Virus record (IMG/VR): IMGVR_UViG_3300020193_000024
Span: 1 to 57,504 of that record
Reading direction: 5' to 3' (one strand)
Origin: a virus
DNA: 57,504 bases
The notes beneath the pieces are model-generated. The model made no database searches. It was not told where the DNA came from and worked only from the letters and a program-made list of their open reading frames with translations. The first letter of the stretch is position 1. Each line of letters starts with the position of its first letter. Below are positions 24,524 through 32,241 of the stretch, one piece after another. A program made the position numbers and the translations under genes.

Positions 24524-25234
24524 ATGACACAACCTGCCGTTATTGTTAGCAAAGTCAAGTTGACTCCTCTGGCAACGCCTCCTTTTGGGGAGTTGTCGGA
24601 ACATATAGTGCGAACGTGTAACTTTTGTGCTAAAGAGGTTGCTGCCCCGGCCTATGTGGAGCGTATTAACCAAAGACTAGGCGGAAAGAGGGATTTTTAT
24701 TGCTCATTCTGTCTTCGCAATGACCTTCACACCCGTAATAGCCGACACATCCTAGTTATGAGTTTCCGTAGCATTGTTGGCTATTATTACTACGAGCATT
24801 ACATCGGTTCCCACACTCCTGCCAGTCGTCGTATGTGGCTAGCCGAAATTGACGATTACGTCCAGGCCCATGCAGAGGTTGGTTTGACCAACCCTGTGTT
24901 TAACTACGACCCAAACACCTTGTTATGGTTTGTTGATTTCTCTAAGGTTGGCACTTCAAAAAAGAAAATCAAAGTGGAAGAAATCTTGAAAACTGTGGTT
25001 AATGTGCTAGCAACTTTTAACTTACCGGAACAAATACCTGGCATTCAGTCCACCAGGTTCTATGAGAAGTACCGAGACGCAATCATGGAGTTCTATAACC
25101 AGCGGTATCGGCCCGAAGGTCGCAAGATGCTTATTCCAACCTTCGTCGGGTGTGTGGGCAATGGCGACAACCGCTTAAACAATGTTCTTGAGAAGACCAG
25201 AAATTTCACCATGAATGATATGGTCCCCAGGTAA
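24524..25234 (+). CDS. zinc-ribbon protein, unknown
   Basis: 236 aa. A C-x-x-C ... C-x-x-C zinc ribbon (CNFCAKE; YCSFCLRN) lies at residues 36-67. A long alpha/beta region follows with RHILVMSFRSIVGYYYYEHYI, FNYDPNTLLWFVDFSKVG and YNQRYRPEGRKMLIPTF. I believe similar proteins exist in other large phages but do not know the function. ATG 24524 follows TATAATTCGGTTTAGC with no ribosome site, giving a near-leaderless start. Confidence 0.65.
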   Translation: MTQPAVIVSKVKLTPLATPPFGELSEHIVRTCNFCAKEVAAPAYVERINQRLGGKRDFYCSFCLRNDLHTRNSRHILVMSFRSIVGYYYYEHYIGSHTPASRRMWLAEIDDYVQAHAEVGLTNPVFNYDPNTLLWFVDFSKVGTSKKKIKVEEILKTVVNVLATFNLPEQIPGIQSTRFYEKYRDAIMEFYNQRYRPEGRKMLIPTFVGCVGNGDNRLNNVLEKTRNFTMNDMVPR

Positions 25235-25239
25235 ATCTC

Positions 25240-25268
25240 TTGACGCCAGACTCTTTTTCAGATAGAAT
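25240..25268 (+). promoter_or_regulatory. sigma-70-type promoter
   Basis: TTGACG (25240-25245), 17-base spacer, TAGAAT (25263-25268). A strong host-type promoter just after the stop of the previous gene. Confidence 0.6.
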
Positions 25269-25317
25269 TACTAATTCGGTTATGTCAAAGACATTCACAG
25301 AAAGAAAGGACAGGACA

Positions 25318-25632
25318 ATGAGTGGTTCGTTAACGGTCAAGATTACTTCCCGCAAGTCCAAGACTGGACAAGAAGTGTGGGAAGGCACCGCAAATCTCAG
25401 CAGCAAACGGGTACGTCCAACCAAGCTGCAAAAGCAGGACGGTGCAACAGAGTACACCACCAGGTCGGCGGTCGCTCAGGCGGCTCAGAAGCTGGCTGAT
25501 GAGTTGAAGCTTACTCTGAAACTGGACGAGAAAACACCAGTCAAGAAGGCAGCAAAGAAGTCCACCAAGAAAAAGGCCAGCACTACCGCTGGTTGCAGTG
25601 GCACCCCCTGCACTCCTCCCTGGATGCAGTAA
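25318..25632 (+). CDS. small basic protein, Lys/Ala-rich tail
   Basis: 104 aa. The N-terminus (MSGSLTVKITSRKSKTGQEVWEG) looks folded. The middle is a helix (SAVAQAAQKLADELKLTLKL) and the C-terminal part is histone-like (KKAAKKSTKKKAS) before a Cys-containing end (GCSGTPCTPPW). DNA binding is possible. I chose ATG 25318 for its AAAGGACAGGACA ribosome site; ATG 25282 (MSKTFTERK) would be almost leaderless from the promoter at 25240. Early expression is likely. Confidence 0.6.
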   Translation: MSGSLTVKITSRKSKTGQEVWEGTANLSSKRVRPTKLQKQDGATEYTTRSAVAQAAQKLADELKLTLKLDEKTPVKKAAKKSTKKKASTTAGCSGTPCTPPWMQ

Positions 25633-25654
25633 TGGAAGCAAAAAACGCTTGTGA

Positions 25655-25684
25655 GAAACAACCTGGAATAATCCAGGTTGTTTC
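25655..25684 (+). terminator. hairpin terminator
   Basis: GAAACAACCTGGA (25655-25667) pairs perfectly with TCCAGGTTGTTTC (25672-25684), loop ATAA, followed by T5. Confidence 0.85.
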
Positions 25685-25730
25685 TTTTTATAGATGGTGG
25701 GTATCAGCTAACAAGAAATATGGCCAGGTG

Positions 25731-25738
25731 TGTAAATA
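25731..25738 (+). promoter_or_regulatory. late-type box TGTAAATA
   Basis: TGTAAATA, one base from the T4 late consensus, 18 bases before ATG 25757. Confidence 0.45.
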
Positions 25739-25756
25739 ACTAGTAAGGAGGACACT

Positions 25757-25966
25757 ATGGGTTGTGGTTGTGGGGGTGGAGGTCGTCGCAATGTTTTGCC
25801 GCCACCGACACCGAAAACTTCACCTGACAAGGTGCTGCCAATTTTAATGGGACCAGACGGTAAGCCTGTGGTAGCACAGCCTACGGTCATGGAACAGAAC
25901 CGACACATAGAAAGGCTCAGGAGAGATAAAATCCTGAAACATCTCGGGAAACCCCTGATGCTTTGA
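25757..25966 (+). CDS. small Cys/Gly N-terminal protein
   Basis: 69 aa, unknown. It starts MGCGCGGGGRRN, then a Pro/Thr linker and a conserved-looking PILMGPDGKPVV, and ends in a basic helix (HIERLRRDKILKHLGKP). The Gly/Cys start is seen in small phage proteins. AAGGAGG ribosome site. Confidence 0.6.
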   Translation: MGCGCGGGGRRNVLPPPTPKTSPDKVLPILMGPDGKPVVAQPTVMEQNRHIERLRRDKILKHLGKPLML

Positions 25967-25999
25967 TATATAGGTTATTCTAAAGGAGACAAAACCGCC

Positions 26000-27076
26000 A
26001 TGATGAGATACAAGCAATGGAAATTACTAAATGAGTCGTTGGGTGGCGCACCCCTGACACTCGGCCTGGGTCGCCCATCGACGCTGGGCATTAGCGGCAG
26101 TCGTTTTGCCGAAGCCAAGTCTAAGAAGATGCTTGGCGGTGCAGACTTGGGCGGCGGCGATATGCCAATGCCGATGCCAAAGAAGAAGAAGAAGCCACAT
26201 CCTGACGACGTTCCCGATGAGGAAGGCGATGAGGACTTGGACAGCCTTGGCGGTGATGAGGACGAAATTCCCGACGACGAGGGCGACGAAGATACGGACG
26301 ACCTTGGCGATGAAGGCGAAGACGACCTTGACGACGAGGGTGGCGACGACGACGTTCCTGACGACCTGGGCGATGACCTGGGCGATGACCTGGGCGATGA
26401 CCTGGGCGATGACCTGGGCGATGACTTGGGCGGTGACATGGGTGGCGACATGGGTGGCGACGAAGATATGCCTATGCCAGCACCTAAGAAGAAGCCCAAC
26501 ATTCTGGACAAGACCCACATGATTCATCATGGCGCAAAAATGATGAAGAGTGGTGCTAAGATGTTGCACAAGGGTATGAAGGAAGAGAAGGAAGATTGCG
26601 GCGACGACCATGACGATGAGGGCGATGAGGAAGAGGGTAAGGCAATCCTTGGCTCCCCAATGGGATTCTGCCACAAGTGCAGCAAGAAACAATCCAAGAA
26701 GCAGTCCAAGAAACAATCGAAGAAAATGACCAAAGAAGAGGTCGAGTTCTTTAAGAGCATTCAGAGTCAACTAGGCGGAACCCGTTTCAAACAAGAAAAT
26801 GGTGAGTTTGTCGTAGACGAAGATGCTGTACTTCCTCCTTCGGACCCAAATGCAAACCTGGTAGACGATAACCAGCCTTCTCCTGGCGATGTAGGGTTTG
26901 CTCCGCAACAGCGTGTAGGCACTATTGGTTCGTTTGCCGAATGGCGTGCCCGCCATACTGGCGAGGCCATCAATGAGTGTCGTGGCTGTGGCAAGGGTAG
27001 CGAGAAAAAGAAGAAGCCAGCCAAAACTAAGAGGACTACTAAGGCCAAGAAGCCTAATATGTCCTGGTTTGGCTAA
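26000..27076 (+). CDS. acidic repeat protein with N-terminal tag
   Basis: 358 aa. It begins MMRYKQWKLLNESLGG, fitting the capsid-targeting-like tag. A K-Q-W-K-L-L-N-E|S site is close to a T4 gp21-type cut (L-x-E). Residues 75-155 are very acidic, with an exact D-L-G-D repeat (8 units of 12 bases), then D-M-G-G. A Lys-rich S-K-K-Q repeat follows near residue 230 and a basic C-terminal tail with CRGCGKGS. A second tag-like segment (SFAEWRARHTGEAINE) lies near residue 315. It could be a head scaffold/core or internal DNA-balancing protein. AAAGGAGA before the ATG. Confidence 0.7.
   Translation: MMRYKQWKLLNESLGGAPLTLGLGRPSTLGISGSRFAEAKSKKMLGGADLGGGDMPMPMPKKKKKPHPDDVPDEEGDEDLDSLGGDEDEIPDDEGDEDTDDLGDEGEDDLDDEGGDDDVPDDLGDDLGDDLGDDLGDDLGDDLGGDMGGDMGGDEDMPMPAPKKKPNILDKTHMIHHGAKMMKSGAKMLHKGMKEEKEDCGDDHDDEGDEEEGKAILGSPMGFCHKCSKKQSKKQSKKQSKKMTKEEVEFFKSIQSQLGGTRFKQENGEFVVDEDAVLPPSDPNANLVDDNQPSPGDVGFAPQQRVGTIGSFAEWRARHTGEAINECRGCGKGSEKKKKPAKTKRTTKAKKPNMSWFG
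26363..26458 (+). repeat. 12-bp tandem repeat (DLGD)
   Basis: GACCTGGGCGAT repeated exactly five times, then three diverged units, 12-base period in frame. Likely to expand and contract by slippage. Confidence 0.9.
26681..26728 (+). repeat. 12-bp tandem repeat (SKKQ)
   Basis: Four 12-base units of the type TCCAAGAAACAA, encoding S-K-K-Q repeats. Confidence 0.8.
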
Positions 27077-27113
27077 CGATTCAGGAGAATGACAGATTTC
27101 AAACTCTGACATT

Positions 27114-27142
27114 AAGGCCGGTAACTTGTTGTTACCGGCCTT
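27114..27142 (+). terminator. hairpin terminator
   Basis: AAGGCCGGTAAC (27114-27125) pairs with GTTACCGGCCTT (27131-27142), loop TTGTT, followed by T residues. Confidence 0.85.
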
Positions 27143-27148
27143 TTTCTA

Positions 27149-27177
27149 TTGATGTTATGATGAAGGATAGCTATAAT
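27149..27177 (+). promoter_or_regulatory. sigma-70-type promoter giving leaderless start
   Basis: TTGATG (27149-27154), 17-base spacer, TATAAT (27172-27177). Six bases after the -10 comes the ATG of the 46-codon gene, so transcription should begin at the start codon itself. Confidence 0.6.
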
Positions 27178-27183
27178 CTCACC

Positions 27184-27324
27184 ATGAGATTAAGTAACTT
27201 TTGGCTCATTAAGGCTAGAGAGAAAACTTTGTTGAAAATCGTTGAGTGGGCGCAGAAGAATGGGAAGAGGGTACAAACCCTAACCCAGGAAGAAGTGCGA
27301 GAAGCCCTAAAGTCTCAGCGTTAA
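27184..27324 (+). CDS. 46-residue basic protein, leaderless
   Basis: A short gene directly after a strong promoter. It reads MRLSNFWLIKAREKTLLKIV and on through KNGKRVQTLTQEEVREALKSQ. It is amphipathic, basic and probably folded as two helices. No ribosome site; the A of ATG is the predicted +1. An early anti-host peptide would fit its size and promoter, but that is inference. Its stop overlaps the stop of the convergent membrane-protein gene. Confidence 0.5.
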   Translation: MRLSNFWLIKAREKTLLKIVEWAQKNGKRVQTLTQEEVREALKSQR

Positions 27325-27692
27325 GTTAACAAATACCAAGCTGACGTGAGTAAAGTGACGTTGTGTAGAAACTGGTCAAATCCTATGGACCACCAGAAGG
27401 GTGTTATTTTTTGATTCGTCCATAAGTAAGCATTTAACCGACTGGTGCAGTAGTCAATACACAGGTGTATCACAGCATTTATGATGATGAAATAGGCTAT
27501 CCCACTAGCTGGCAGATGGCCTAGATAGCCTTTGAACAAGCTCAGGCCCAGGAAAAGAACAGCAGTATAAATGCCGATGTGGATTAAGAGTGCCTTGTTG
27601 TCTTTGCTCTTGTTTTCTGCCATCCACCTGGACTGAGCAACAAAGTCTCCAACCCAATGTATGAACAAAACGGTTATCAAGATTATCAGCAT
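27321..27692 (-). CDS. DUF3307-like membrane protein
   Basis: 123 aa with four hydrophobic spans (MLIILITVLFIHWVGDFVAQ; IGIYTAVLFLGLSLF; GIAYFIIINAVIHLCIDY; DQFLHNVTLLTSAWYLL). The signatures H-W-x-G-D-F-x-x-Q at the first span and N-A-x-x-H-x-x-x-D-Y in the third are those of DUF3307, a family found in phages and bacteria with unknown function. The conserved His/Asp in the membrane suggest metal or proton handling. Overlaps the upstream reading frame by 7 bases. Confidence 0.8.
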   Translation of the reverse strand: MLIILITVLFIHWVGDFVAQSRWMAENKSKDNKALLIHIGIYTAVLFLGLSLFKGYLGHLPASGIAYFIIINAVIHLCIDYCTSRLNAYLWTNQKITPFWWSIGFDQFLHNVTLLTSAWYLLT

Positions 27693-28278
27693 GGTGGCAA
27701 TATCTCCGTTTGTTTCGCCGTAAAAAATAGTCTGTTCTCCTTGTCAATCCACATAGGATGACCCTCCATGCTGTCATACTCTAACTCAAAGTACGTTTCT
27801 AATTTAGGTCGTTGAAACTCTTCCCACATTTTGTATTTTACCCTACTTATAGGGCCTTGTTTGGAAAAGTATTTGTCCAACTCACTTTGTTCATGCTGCC
27901 AGCCGATTCGACGTTCCGAAGCTATGATGTCTTCTATGGTCCTCATCATGAATACTACGGTCATCGGCAGTAAATGGCAATAGGCAGACAACATCGGACC
28001 TTGCATCACAAACCTTGTTGCTTGGCGGCACTGCCACATTACATCTATCAGTCTGTTAGGGTCGCCTTCGTCAAAGAAGCGATACTTTAATTCCGAAGCC
28101 AATATCTTAACATTACATCTATCAGTCTGTTAGGGTCGCCTTCGTCAAAGAAGCGATACTTTAATTCCGAAGCCAATATCTTAGCTGCAATGGTCGTGCC
28201 CGACCTCTGTGGTCCAGTAACCAAAACTCTCTCATGGCCCCCACTCCTCAGTCCAACGATAACGTCTTTAAGAATCAT
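27686..28278 (-). pseudogene. P-loop sulfotransferase-like gene broken by a 74-bp tandem duplication
   Basis: The intact form would be about 170 aa. Part 1, from ATG 28278, reads MILKDVIVGLRSGGHERVLV then TGPQRSGTTIAAKILA; G-P-Q-R-S-G-T-T is the phosphate-binding loop typical of sulfotransferases and related P-loop proteins. It then reaches the duplicated segment and ends in a shifted frame. Part 2, the rest of the protein, stays open downstream in another frame (WQCRQATRFVMQGPMLSAYC, FQRPKLETYFELEYDSMEGH). Removing one 74-base copy restores a single frame. No other defect is visible, so it is either a very recent mutation, a phase-varying gene or an assembly artefact. Confidence 0.75.
28036..28183. 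repeat. perfect 74-bp tandem duplication
   Basis: Bases 28036-28109 and 28110-28183 are identical. 74 is not a multiple of three, so the duplication shifts the reading frame of the host gene. Confidence 0.97.
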
Positions 28279-28924
28279 ATGGTAACTGAGCGTCAGTTTC
28301 TATTTTTTTGTACCCGAACAAAGGCGACAAGAACATACCGGCTACAATCATATCGGCACGGTAAAGCCCATGATTACCTGTGTCTCTCTCCAAACACATG
28401 AAGTTGTAGCCTTTTGCTTTTAGAGCCGCCTTCATGGGGAGGTATCTTTCTTCCCAATAGAAACAAGTATCATCTCTGCTGTGGATGAGCAGTATTTTGG
28501 TACTAGGGTGTTTGCAAGGAGGTAGCTTATCAGGCTCCAGAATAGCTCCAGAATGGCACAGGACTGCCGCAAAAGGGTGTTCGCTACGAGCGGCCACCTG
28601 TAATGCCACAACTGCTCCTGCGCTAAATCCCGCCAAGGCTGTGTTGCGTGAGGTTATGCCAAAGTTACGCCTAATCCTACTTAGGGTCTTAAAGACGTTG
28701 ACTACAGCAGCATCTATCCCGCTCACAGCAGCTTTTTGGTCCCCTGCCCCGTTAGGAAGCGGATACCATTGCCGGTTGGGTGGGGTGACTCCGACAATAA
28801 GGCTTTTGGTTAGCCCTGATTGCTTGTAGAGTTCCACCATCTCCTTGCCCGTACCGTCTCTTCCTGGAAGAGTAACAACACATCCTAAAGGTTTCTTCCG
28901 GGACCGCAGAATTCTATCAATCAT
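28268..28924 (-). CDS. alpha/beta-hydrolase (phospholipase/carboxylesterase type)
   Basis: 218 aa. The serine nucleophile is in GFSAG (about residue 98), in the phospholipase/carboxylesterase order: LPGRDGTGKEM near the start, PNRQWYPLP, ALAGFSAGAVVALQVAARS, ILLIHSRDDTCFYW (acid) and ERDTGNHGLY (His). All triad elements are present. It may cut ester bonds on lipids, peptidoglycan decorations or phage modifications; substrate unknown. Its stop overlaps the start of the broken P-loop gene, so they are one transcription unit. Confidence 0.8.
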   Translation of the reverse strand: MIDRILRSRKKPLGCVVTLPGRDGTGKEMVELYKQSGLTKSLIVGVTPPNRQWYPLPNGAGDQKAAVSGIDAAVVNVFKTLSRIRRNFGITSRNTALAGFSAGAVVALQVAARSEHPFAAVLCHSGAILEPDKLPPCKHPSTKILLIHSRDDTCFYWEERYLPMKAALKAKGYNFMCLERDTGNHGLYRADMIVAGMFLSPLFGYKKIETDAQLPYDS

Positions 28925-28926
28925 AG

Positions 28927-29115
28927 TTAGTATGTTTTCCAGTAGTGGCGAACATCAGCGTTTTCGACGTAATAGCGGTGGCTTAGAACCCGAAGTTCTT
29001 CCTCCACGGCAATCTTTTGCCCCTCAGTAAGCTTAGCCCAATCTACAGTGGTTTGTAGGTATTGTATCCTTTTGAGCATTTTAGCGTCTTCTTCTAACCT
29101 CTCTTCGGTTATCAT
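28927..29115 (-). CDS. small helical protein, unknown
   Basis: 62 aa, helical and charged (MITEERLEEDAKMLKRIQYL; EGQKIAVEEELRVLSHRYYV). I chose ATG 29115 because it overlaps the amidoligase stop as ATGA and GGAGTGGAG precedes it. Probably coupled to that gene. Confidence 0.6.
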   Translation of the reverse strand: MITEERLEEDAKMLKRIQYLQTTVDWAKLTEGQKIAVEEELRVLSHRYYVENADVRHYWKTY

Positions 29116-30038
29116 AAACTCCACTCCTTGTAAAAGTCGTAACGCTTAATTTGCCGAACTTTTTGAAACTCTTCCATTAGCGGCGACGGCAAGTATTCCT
29201 CTATCAATCTCAGGAATTTTTCACCCTGCCGAAGATTTGTTCTGTCGATTGCCGAACGCAAAGTCCTTACGTTGTAGGCATTACAATGGTGAGCGTTGGC
29301 CCAATCCGGTCTTGTGGCCCAATCATCGTCTATGGACCAAAGCTCTAGGTGCTGTTTAGTGTGGACGAACTGTACCACAAATTCACAGATGTCGTATACT
29401 AACCCAACCAGTCTAGGGCTAGCAAGCCAGAAATTGCCAAGGGTACGGTATTCCAGGCCGTGTGCCGGTCGGCGGTGTCTTCCTGCCTTGCCGTATAGTT
29501 TCTTTCTAGCAGCAGAGGTTGGGTCATGGTCTAAAAAGATAGAAGGAAGACCCAAGAACAGGTCCAGCATTCTAACCGCAAAGACCTGGTTGCATTGGTC
29601 CTTGAGCATGGTGCAACCAAGATGGACATGCCCACCCGCCGAACGGGAATTGGTCTTCTTGATAGTCCTCTCAGTGTTTTCATCCTCAATGTCAGTCATG
29701 GCGTAAGCACACCACTCAATCTTACATCCGACATTGCGTGCGTCAGGGTGGTTCATCTGGTTAGCCGGATAAACCTGAGACGCTTGAGGGACTAGTTTGT
29801 AAGGAGCGACCATCTTTGCGTAGAGCTTGAAGCAGTCCCGGAAATTGCACAGGACTTCTTCTTTGGTGCGGCCTGGCGCAATGCCACACTCGGCTAACAC
29901 GTTGTCGTAGTAGAACTCATGTCCTCCACAACAAACACGACGGTCTTTAGTGCCTTCGACAATGCCGATAGCGCTGTAGTGCTGATTCCCCTTCATCAGC
30001 ATGAATTCCGGGTCTGCACCCATAGTCCACTTAGCCAT
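29112..30038 (-). CDS. amidoligase (phiEco32-type COOH-NH2 ligase)
   Basis: Likely forms an amide bond between a carboxylate and an amine, using ATP, in the glutamine-synthetase/GCS fold. 308 aa. Motifs expected of the phage phiEco32-like ligase family are present: GADPEFMLMKG at the N-terminus, GGHEFYYDNVLAECGI, SAGGHVHLGC (metal/nucleotide site), HRRPAHGLEYRTLGNFW, and SPRLVGLVYDICEFVVQF. Such enzymes in other phages modify cell wall, capsid or cell-surface peptides; the target here is unknown. No glutamine amidotransferase partner is adjacent. GTGGAG before the ATG. Confidence 0.8.
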   Translation of the reverse strand: MAKWTMGADPEFMLMKGNQHYSAIGIVEGTKDRRVCCGGHEFYYDNVLAECGIAPGRTKEEVLCNFRDCFKLYAKMVAPYKLVPQASQVYPANQMNHPDARNVGCKIEWCAYAMTDIEDENTERTIKKTNSRSAGGHVHLGCTMLKDQCNQVFAVRMLDLFLGLPSIFLDHDPTSAARKKLYGKAGRHRRPAHGLEYRTLGNFWLASPRLVGLVYDICEFVVQFVHTKQHLELWSIDDDWATRPDWANAHHCNAYNVRTLRSAIDRTNLRQGEKFLRLIEEYLPSPLMEEFQKVRQIKRYDFYKEWSL

Positions 30039-30804
30039 TTTTATTCTCCACTGCTTCCCTGTGCCAATAAGGGAACAAAGACTTCATTTCCTGTTGGGAG
30101 AACTTGACAATACCCAAGTGGTTGTGCATTACTCCCACGGAAACTTTGGCAGGATAGTTAGCCTTTATGTCTCTATGAAAAATCTTGCGGTCGCCGAACC
30201 TCAAGATTCGCCTAATTCCTGGTAATGCATCAATAAGTTGCTTGCGGTCCTTGTTCTGGTAAGGAGTCACTTTTTTGTTGATAACGTCCAAAATGGTGTC
30301 TTCATAGTGTCGGCCAACCGTGTGAATGAACCCTATCCGCAAGAAAAGGGCGTACATTGAAATCATGGGCGGCGAAATCATCCACCTGCGACTGCCCTCA
30401 AGCAGCCATATCCCGCTGAGGAGGTACTGAGTTGGGGGGTTGGCACATTCGGTAGCCACTGTGGTTTTTAGTTTTAGCTCACGCTCAATCTGGTTAATGA
30501 AATCAAGACAGTTAGCGATTTTATGACGGAAGCGGCTGTCTTTAGCACAAGTAACTAGTAATCTGGTTTGTTTGAGGCACAACGGATGGTGTTTCTCAGG
30601 GTCATAAGTGAACCCGAAGATTTTTCTCTTAATCTGATGCAAACAACCCTGAATGGCGTCCTGCAAGAAGTCTTTGCAATAAACGAATGGACACACCTGT
30701 TTGTTGTCTTGAGATGCAAAGGCGTACTCCAGGCCGCTGCGATATACCTGGTATAATGTGGTCTTAGTGGTGTACCACTCGATTTTCTTTTTTCGACGCA
30801 TCAT
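30031..30804 (-). CDS. unknown protein paired with amidoligase
   Basis: 257 aa. Basic, helical and with scattered Cys (KQVCPFVYCKDFLQDAIQGC; HHPLCLKQTRLLVTCAKD). Not recognised. It ends 8 bases inside the amidoligase start region, so the two are translated together and may act together. Start is MMRRKKK, at 30804 or 30801; ACTATATGATG precedes it without a ribosome site. Confidence 0.65.
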   Translation of the reverse strand: MMRRKKKIEWYTTKTTLYQVYRSGLEYAFASQDNKQVCPFVYCKDFLQDAIQGCLHQIKRKIFGFTYDPEKHHPLCLKQTRLLVTCAKDSRFRHKIANCLDFINQIERELKLKTTVATECANPPTQYLLSGIWLLEGSRRWMISPPMISMYALFLRIGFIHTVGRHYEDTILDVINKKVTPYQNKDRKQLIDALPGIRRILRFGDRKIFHRDIKANYPAKVSVGVMHNHLGIVKFSQQEMKSLFPYWHREAVENKNG

Positions 30805-30855
30805 ATAGTTAATGTAACAGCGTCTTAAAGTCTGGTCAATAGACTAAACAAAAAA

Positions 30856-30874
30856 CCCCGGCTAGTGACCGGGG
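30856..30874 (-). terminator. hairpin terminator
   Basis: CCCCGG (30856-30861) pairs with CCGGGG (30869-30874), flanked by A5 and T5. It ends the papain-like protease gene on the minus strand. Its stem and loop sequence is nearly the same as the terminator at 48098-48118. Confidence 0.8.
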
Positions 30875-30886
30875 TTTTTACTAGCC

Positions 30887-31660
30887 TTACTTAGGCCAGG
30901 TATCGAATGTCCTAATCGTCCAGAAGTCGTCTGCGAAGTCGTTCGACATGATGAAGTTATATGGCATCCAGAAGTGTCCCTTGAGGCCCCACCCTACACC
31001 CCAAGAATTGCGAATCTTGAATGCTTTTTTGGCGTTGTCATAACCAACCGCTAGTACAGCATGACCGCCTAGCATCTGCTCACCAGTTTTCGGCAATGGC
31101 ATCATACCACTTGTGAATGCCCAGTTGCCCTGTTCGAAGCTTTCGTAAACGGCGAAACCGAAACTGAACGGAAAACCTGATGCGATGCAAGTTTGCATGT
31201 CGTTTAGGCTAAAGTGGTTCACTGCCAAAGGTGTGCCAACCTTGTATTTGGCGGCATCTTTGACTATTGACTGATTTGGCTTAACGGCGAACTTGGCCGT
31301 GTTGTACCACCACATAGATTCGTGCGGTACGCCTGCGGTGTGACAAATTTTGATGGATGCTTGAATACTAGCACCAGTGTCCTGATTAACATTGGTTTCT
31401 ACAGCCCTGGTCCAGTAGTAAATAGCTAGACGAGACGGCATAAACCAATCATGACCTAGCTTCTTCATTAGAAAATGACACATAGCGCCATTAGCGTTAG
31501 CTGTACAACTTCCTAGATTCAACTGGTCGTATACCGGAGGGCATTGTGGTTCAAGGTCCACCATAGGCGGTAGCGCAAAACCATGTGGGGCCGTAAACTT
31601 ATGGAGTTTTGGGCTTGGTAGAGGCCGACGCCAACCGAGTTTTGATGCGATATTGCTCAT
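30887..31660 (-). CDS. papain-like (C1) cysteine protease
   Basis: 257 aa. The catalytic order is clear: QLNLGSCTANANGAMC (Gln oxyanion and active Cys), GGHAVLAVGYDN (His), KIRNSWGVGWG (Asn). The core domain is complete; there is no pro-domain or signal peptide, so it acts in the cytoplasm or inside the virion. Possible jobs are head-protein maturation, host-protein cleavage or lysis. AAGGAGGA before ATG 31660 (MSNIASKLGW). Two GTAAATA boxes stand upstream on this strand. Confidence 0.9.
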   Translation of the reverse strand: MSNIASKLGWRRPLPSPKLHKFTAPHGFALPPMVDLEPQCPPVYDQLNLGSCTANANGAMCHFLMKKLGHDWFMPSRLAIYYWTRAVETNVNQDTGASIQASIKICHTAGVPHESMWWYNTAKFAVKPNQSIVKDAAKYKVGTPLAVNHFSLNDMQTCIASGFPFSFGFAVYESFEQGNWAFTSGMMPLPKTGEQMLGGHAVLAVGYDNAKKAFKIRNSWGVGWGLKGHFWMPYNFIMSNDFADDFWTIRTFDTWPK

Positions 31661-31724
31661 GCGAGAATCCTCCTTGTAATGCAATGACAAAGTATCTATG
31701 CCCCTGAAAGCGTTTTTTTGAAAT

Positions 31725-31743
31725 TATTTACGAAGTTATTTAC
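31725..31743 (-). promoter_or_regulatory. tandem late-type boxes GTAAATA
   Basis: On the minus strand, GTAAATAACTTCGTAAATA: two boxes with a 12-base period (31725-31731 and 31737-31743), both upstream of the papain-like protease gene. A third related box, ATAGATA, lies nearer the ATG. Confidence 0.5.
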
Positions 31744-31751
31744 GAAAACGA

Positions 31752-31758
31752 TATAATA
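31752..31758 (+). promoter_or_regulatory. leaderless box TATAATA-N5-ATG
   Basis: TATAATA followed by TAGAC and the ATG at 31764. No ribosome site is present. Confidence 0.5.
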
Positions 31759-31763
31759 TAGAC

Positions 31764-32234
31764 ATGGAAGAAACACGTTATCAAAAACGGCGTCGGCTTG
31801 GTGTTTGTCTTAGTTGTGAGGCGAAGGTGGTAAATGATACCTGCTATTGTCTGTATCACTTAAAGAAACAACGACTTTACCAAAAGAATTATAGGAAAAA
31901 AAAGAGAGAGGCCGGTATTTGCATTTGGCCTGGCTGCAAAGTGCATACTGGCACTAAAGCCTACTGTCTGACTCACCTTAATGAAATAAAGAGGCTGCAA
32001 CCTGAAAATCATAGTCCACCTTTAACAGAGGACGAATATACCAAGTTACTTGATAAACAAAACAACGCTTGTGCTATTTGTAAGTGTTCTGGCAAGTTGA
32101 TAATAGACCACGACCATTCTACGCTTGCTGTAAGAGGGTTACTTTGTGGGTCATGCAATACCGGCCTTGGTTGCTTCAAAGACAATTCAAAATACCTTTT
32201 GGCTGCAATAGAATACCTGAGAAAGAACAACTAA
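31764..32234 (+). CDS. 49: recombination endonuclease VII-like nuclease
   Basis: Probable Holliday-junction/branched-DNA nuclease of the T4 gp49 type, or a homing relative. 156 aa. The C-terminal half has CAICKCSGKLIIDHDHSTLA then GLLCGSCNTGLGCFKDNSKY, the beta-beta-alpha-metal core with its CxxC zinc pairs and the H-D-H-x-T active site. The N-terminal half adds two zinc-ribbon-like segments (CLSCEAKV...CYCLYH; CIWPGCKVH...CLTHL). Leaderless start after TATAATA-N5. Confidence 0.82.
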   Translation: MEETRYQKRRRLGVCLSCEAKVVNDTCYCLYHLKKQRLYQKNYRKKKREAGICIWPGCKVHTGTKAYCLTHLNEIKRLQPENHSPPLTEDEYTKLLDKQNNACAICKCSGKLIIDHDHSTLAVRGLLCGSCNTGLGCFKDNSKYLLAAIEYLRKNN

Positions 32235-32237
32235 ATA
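32231..32237 (+). promoter_or_regulatory. leaderless late-type box CTAAATA-N4-ATG
   Basis: CTAAATA overlaps the stop codon of the endonuclease VII-like gene and is followed by AAGC and the ATG at 32242. Confidence 0.55.
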
Positions 32238-32241
32238 AAGC

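Noticed and set aside
26363-26458. Regular repeats considered as CRISPR
   Set aside because: The 12-base units follow each other without spacers and stay in frame; it is a coding repeat.
25975-26770. Long open frames on the minus strand opposite the acidic repeat gene
   Set aside because: They arise from the 12-base repeat and give Ser/Pro- or Val/Ala-only sequence. They have no ribosome site and are shadows of 26000-27076.
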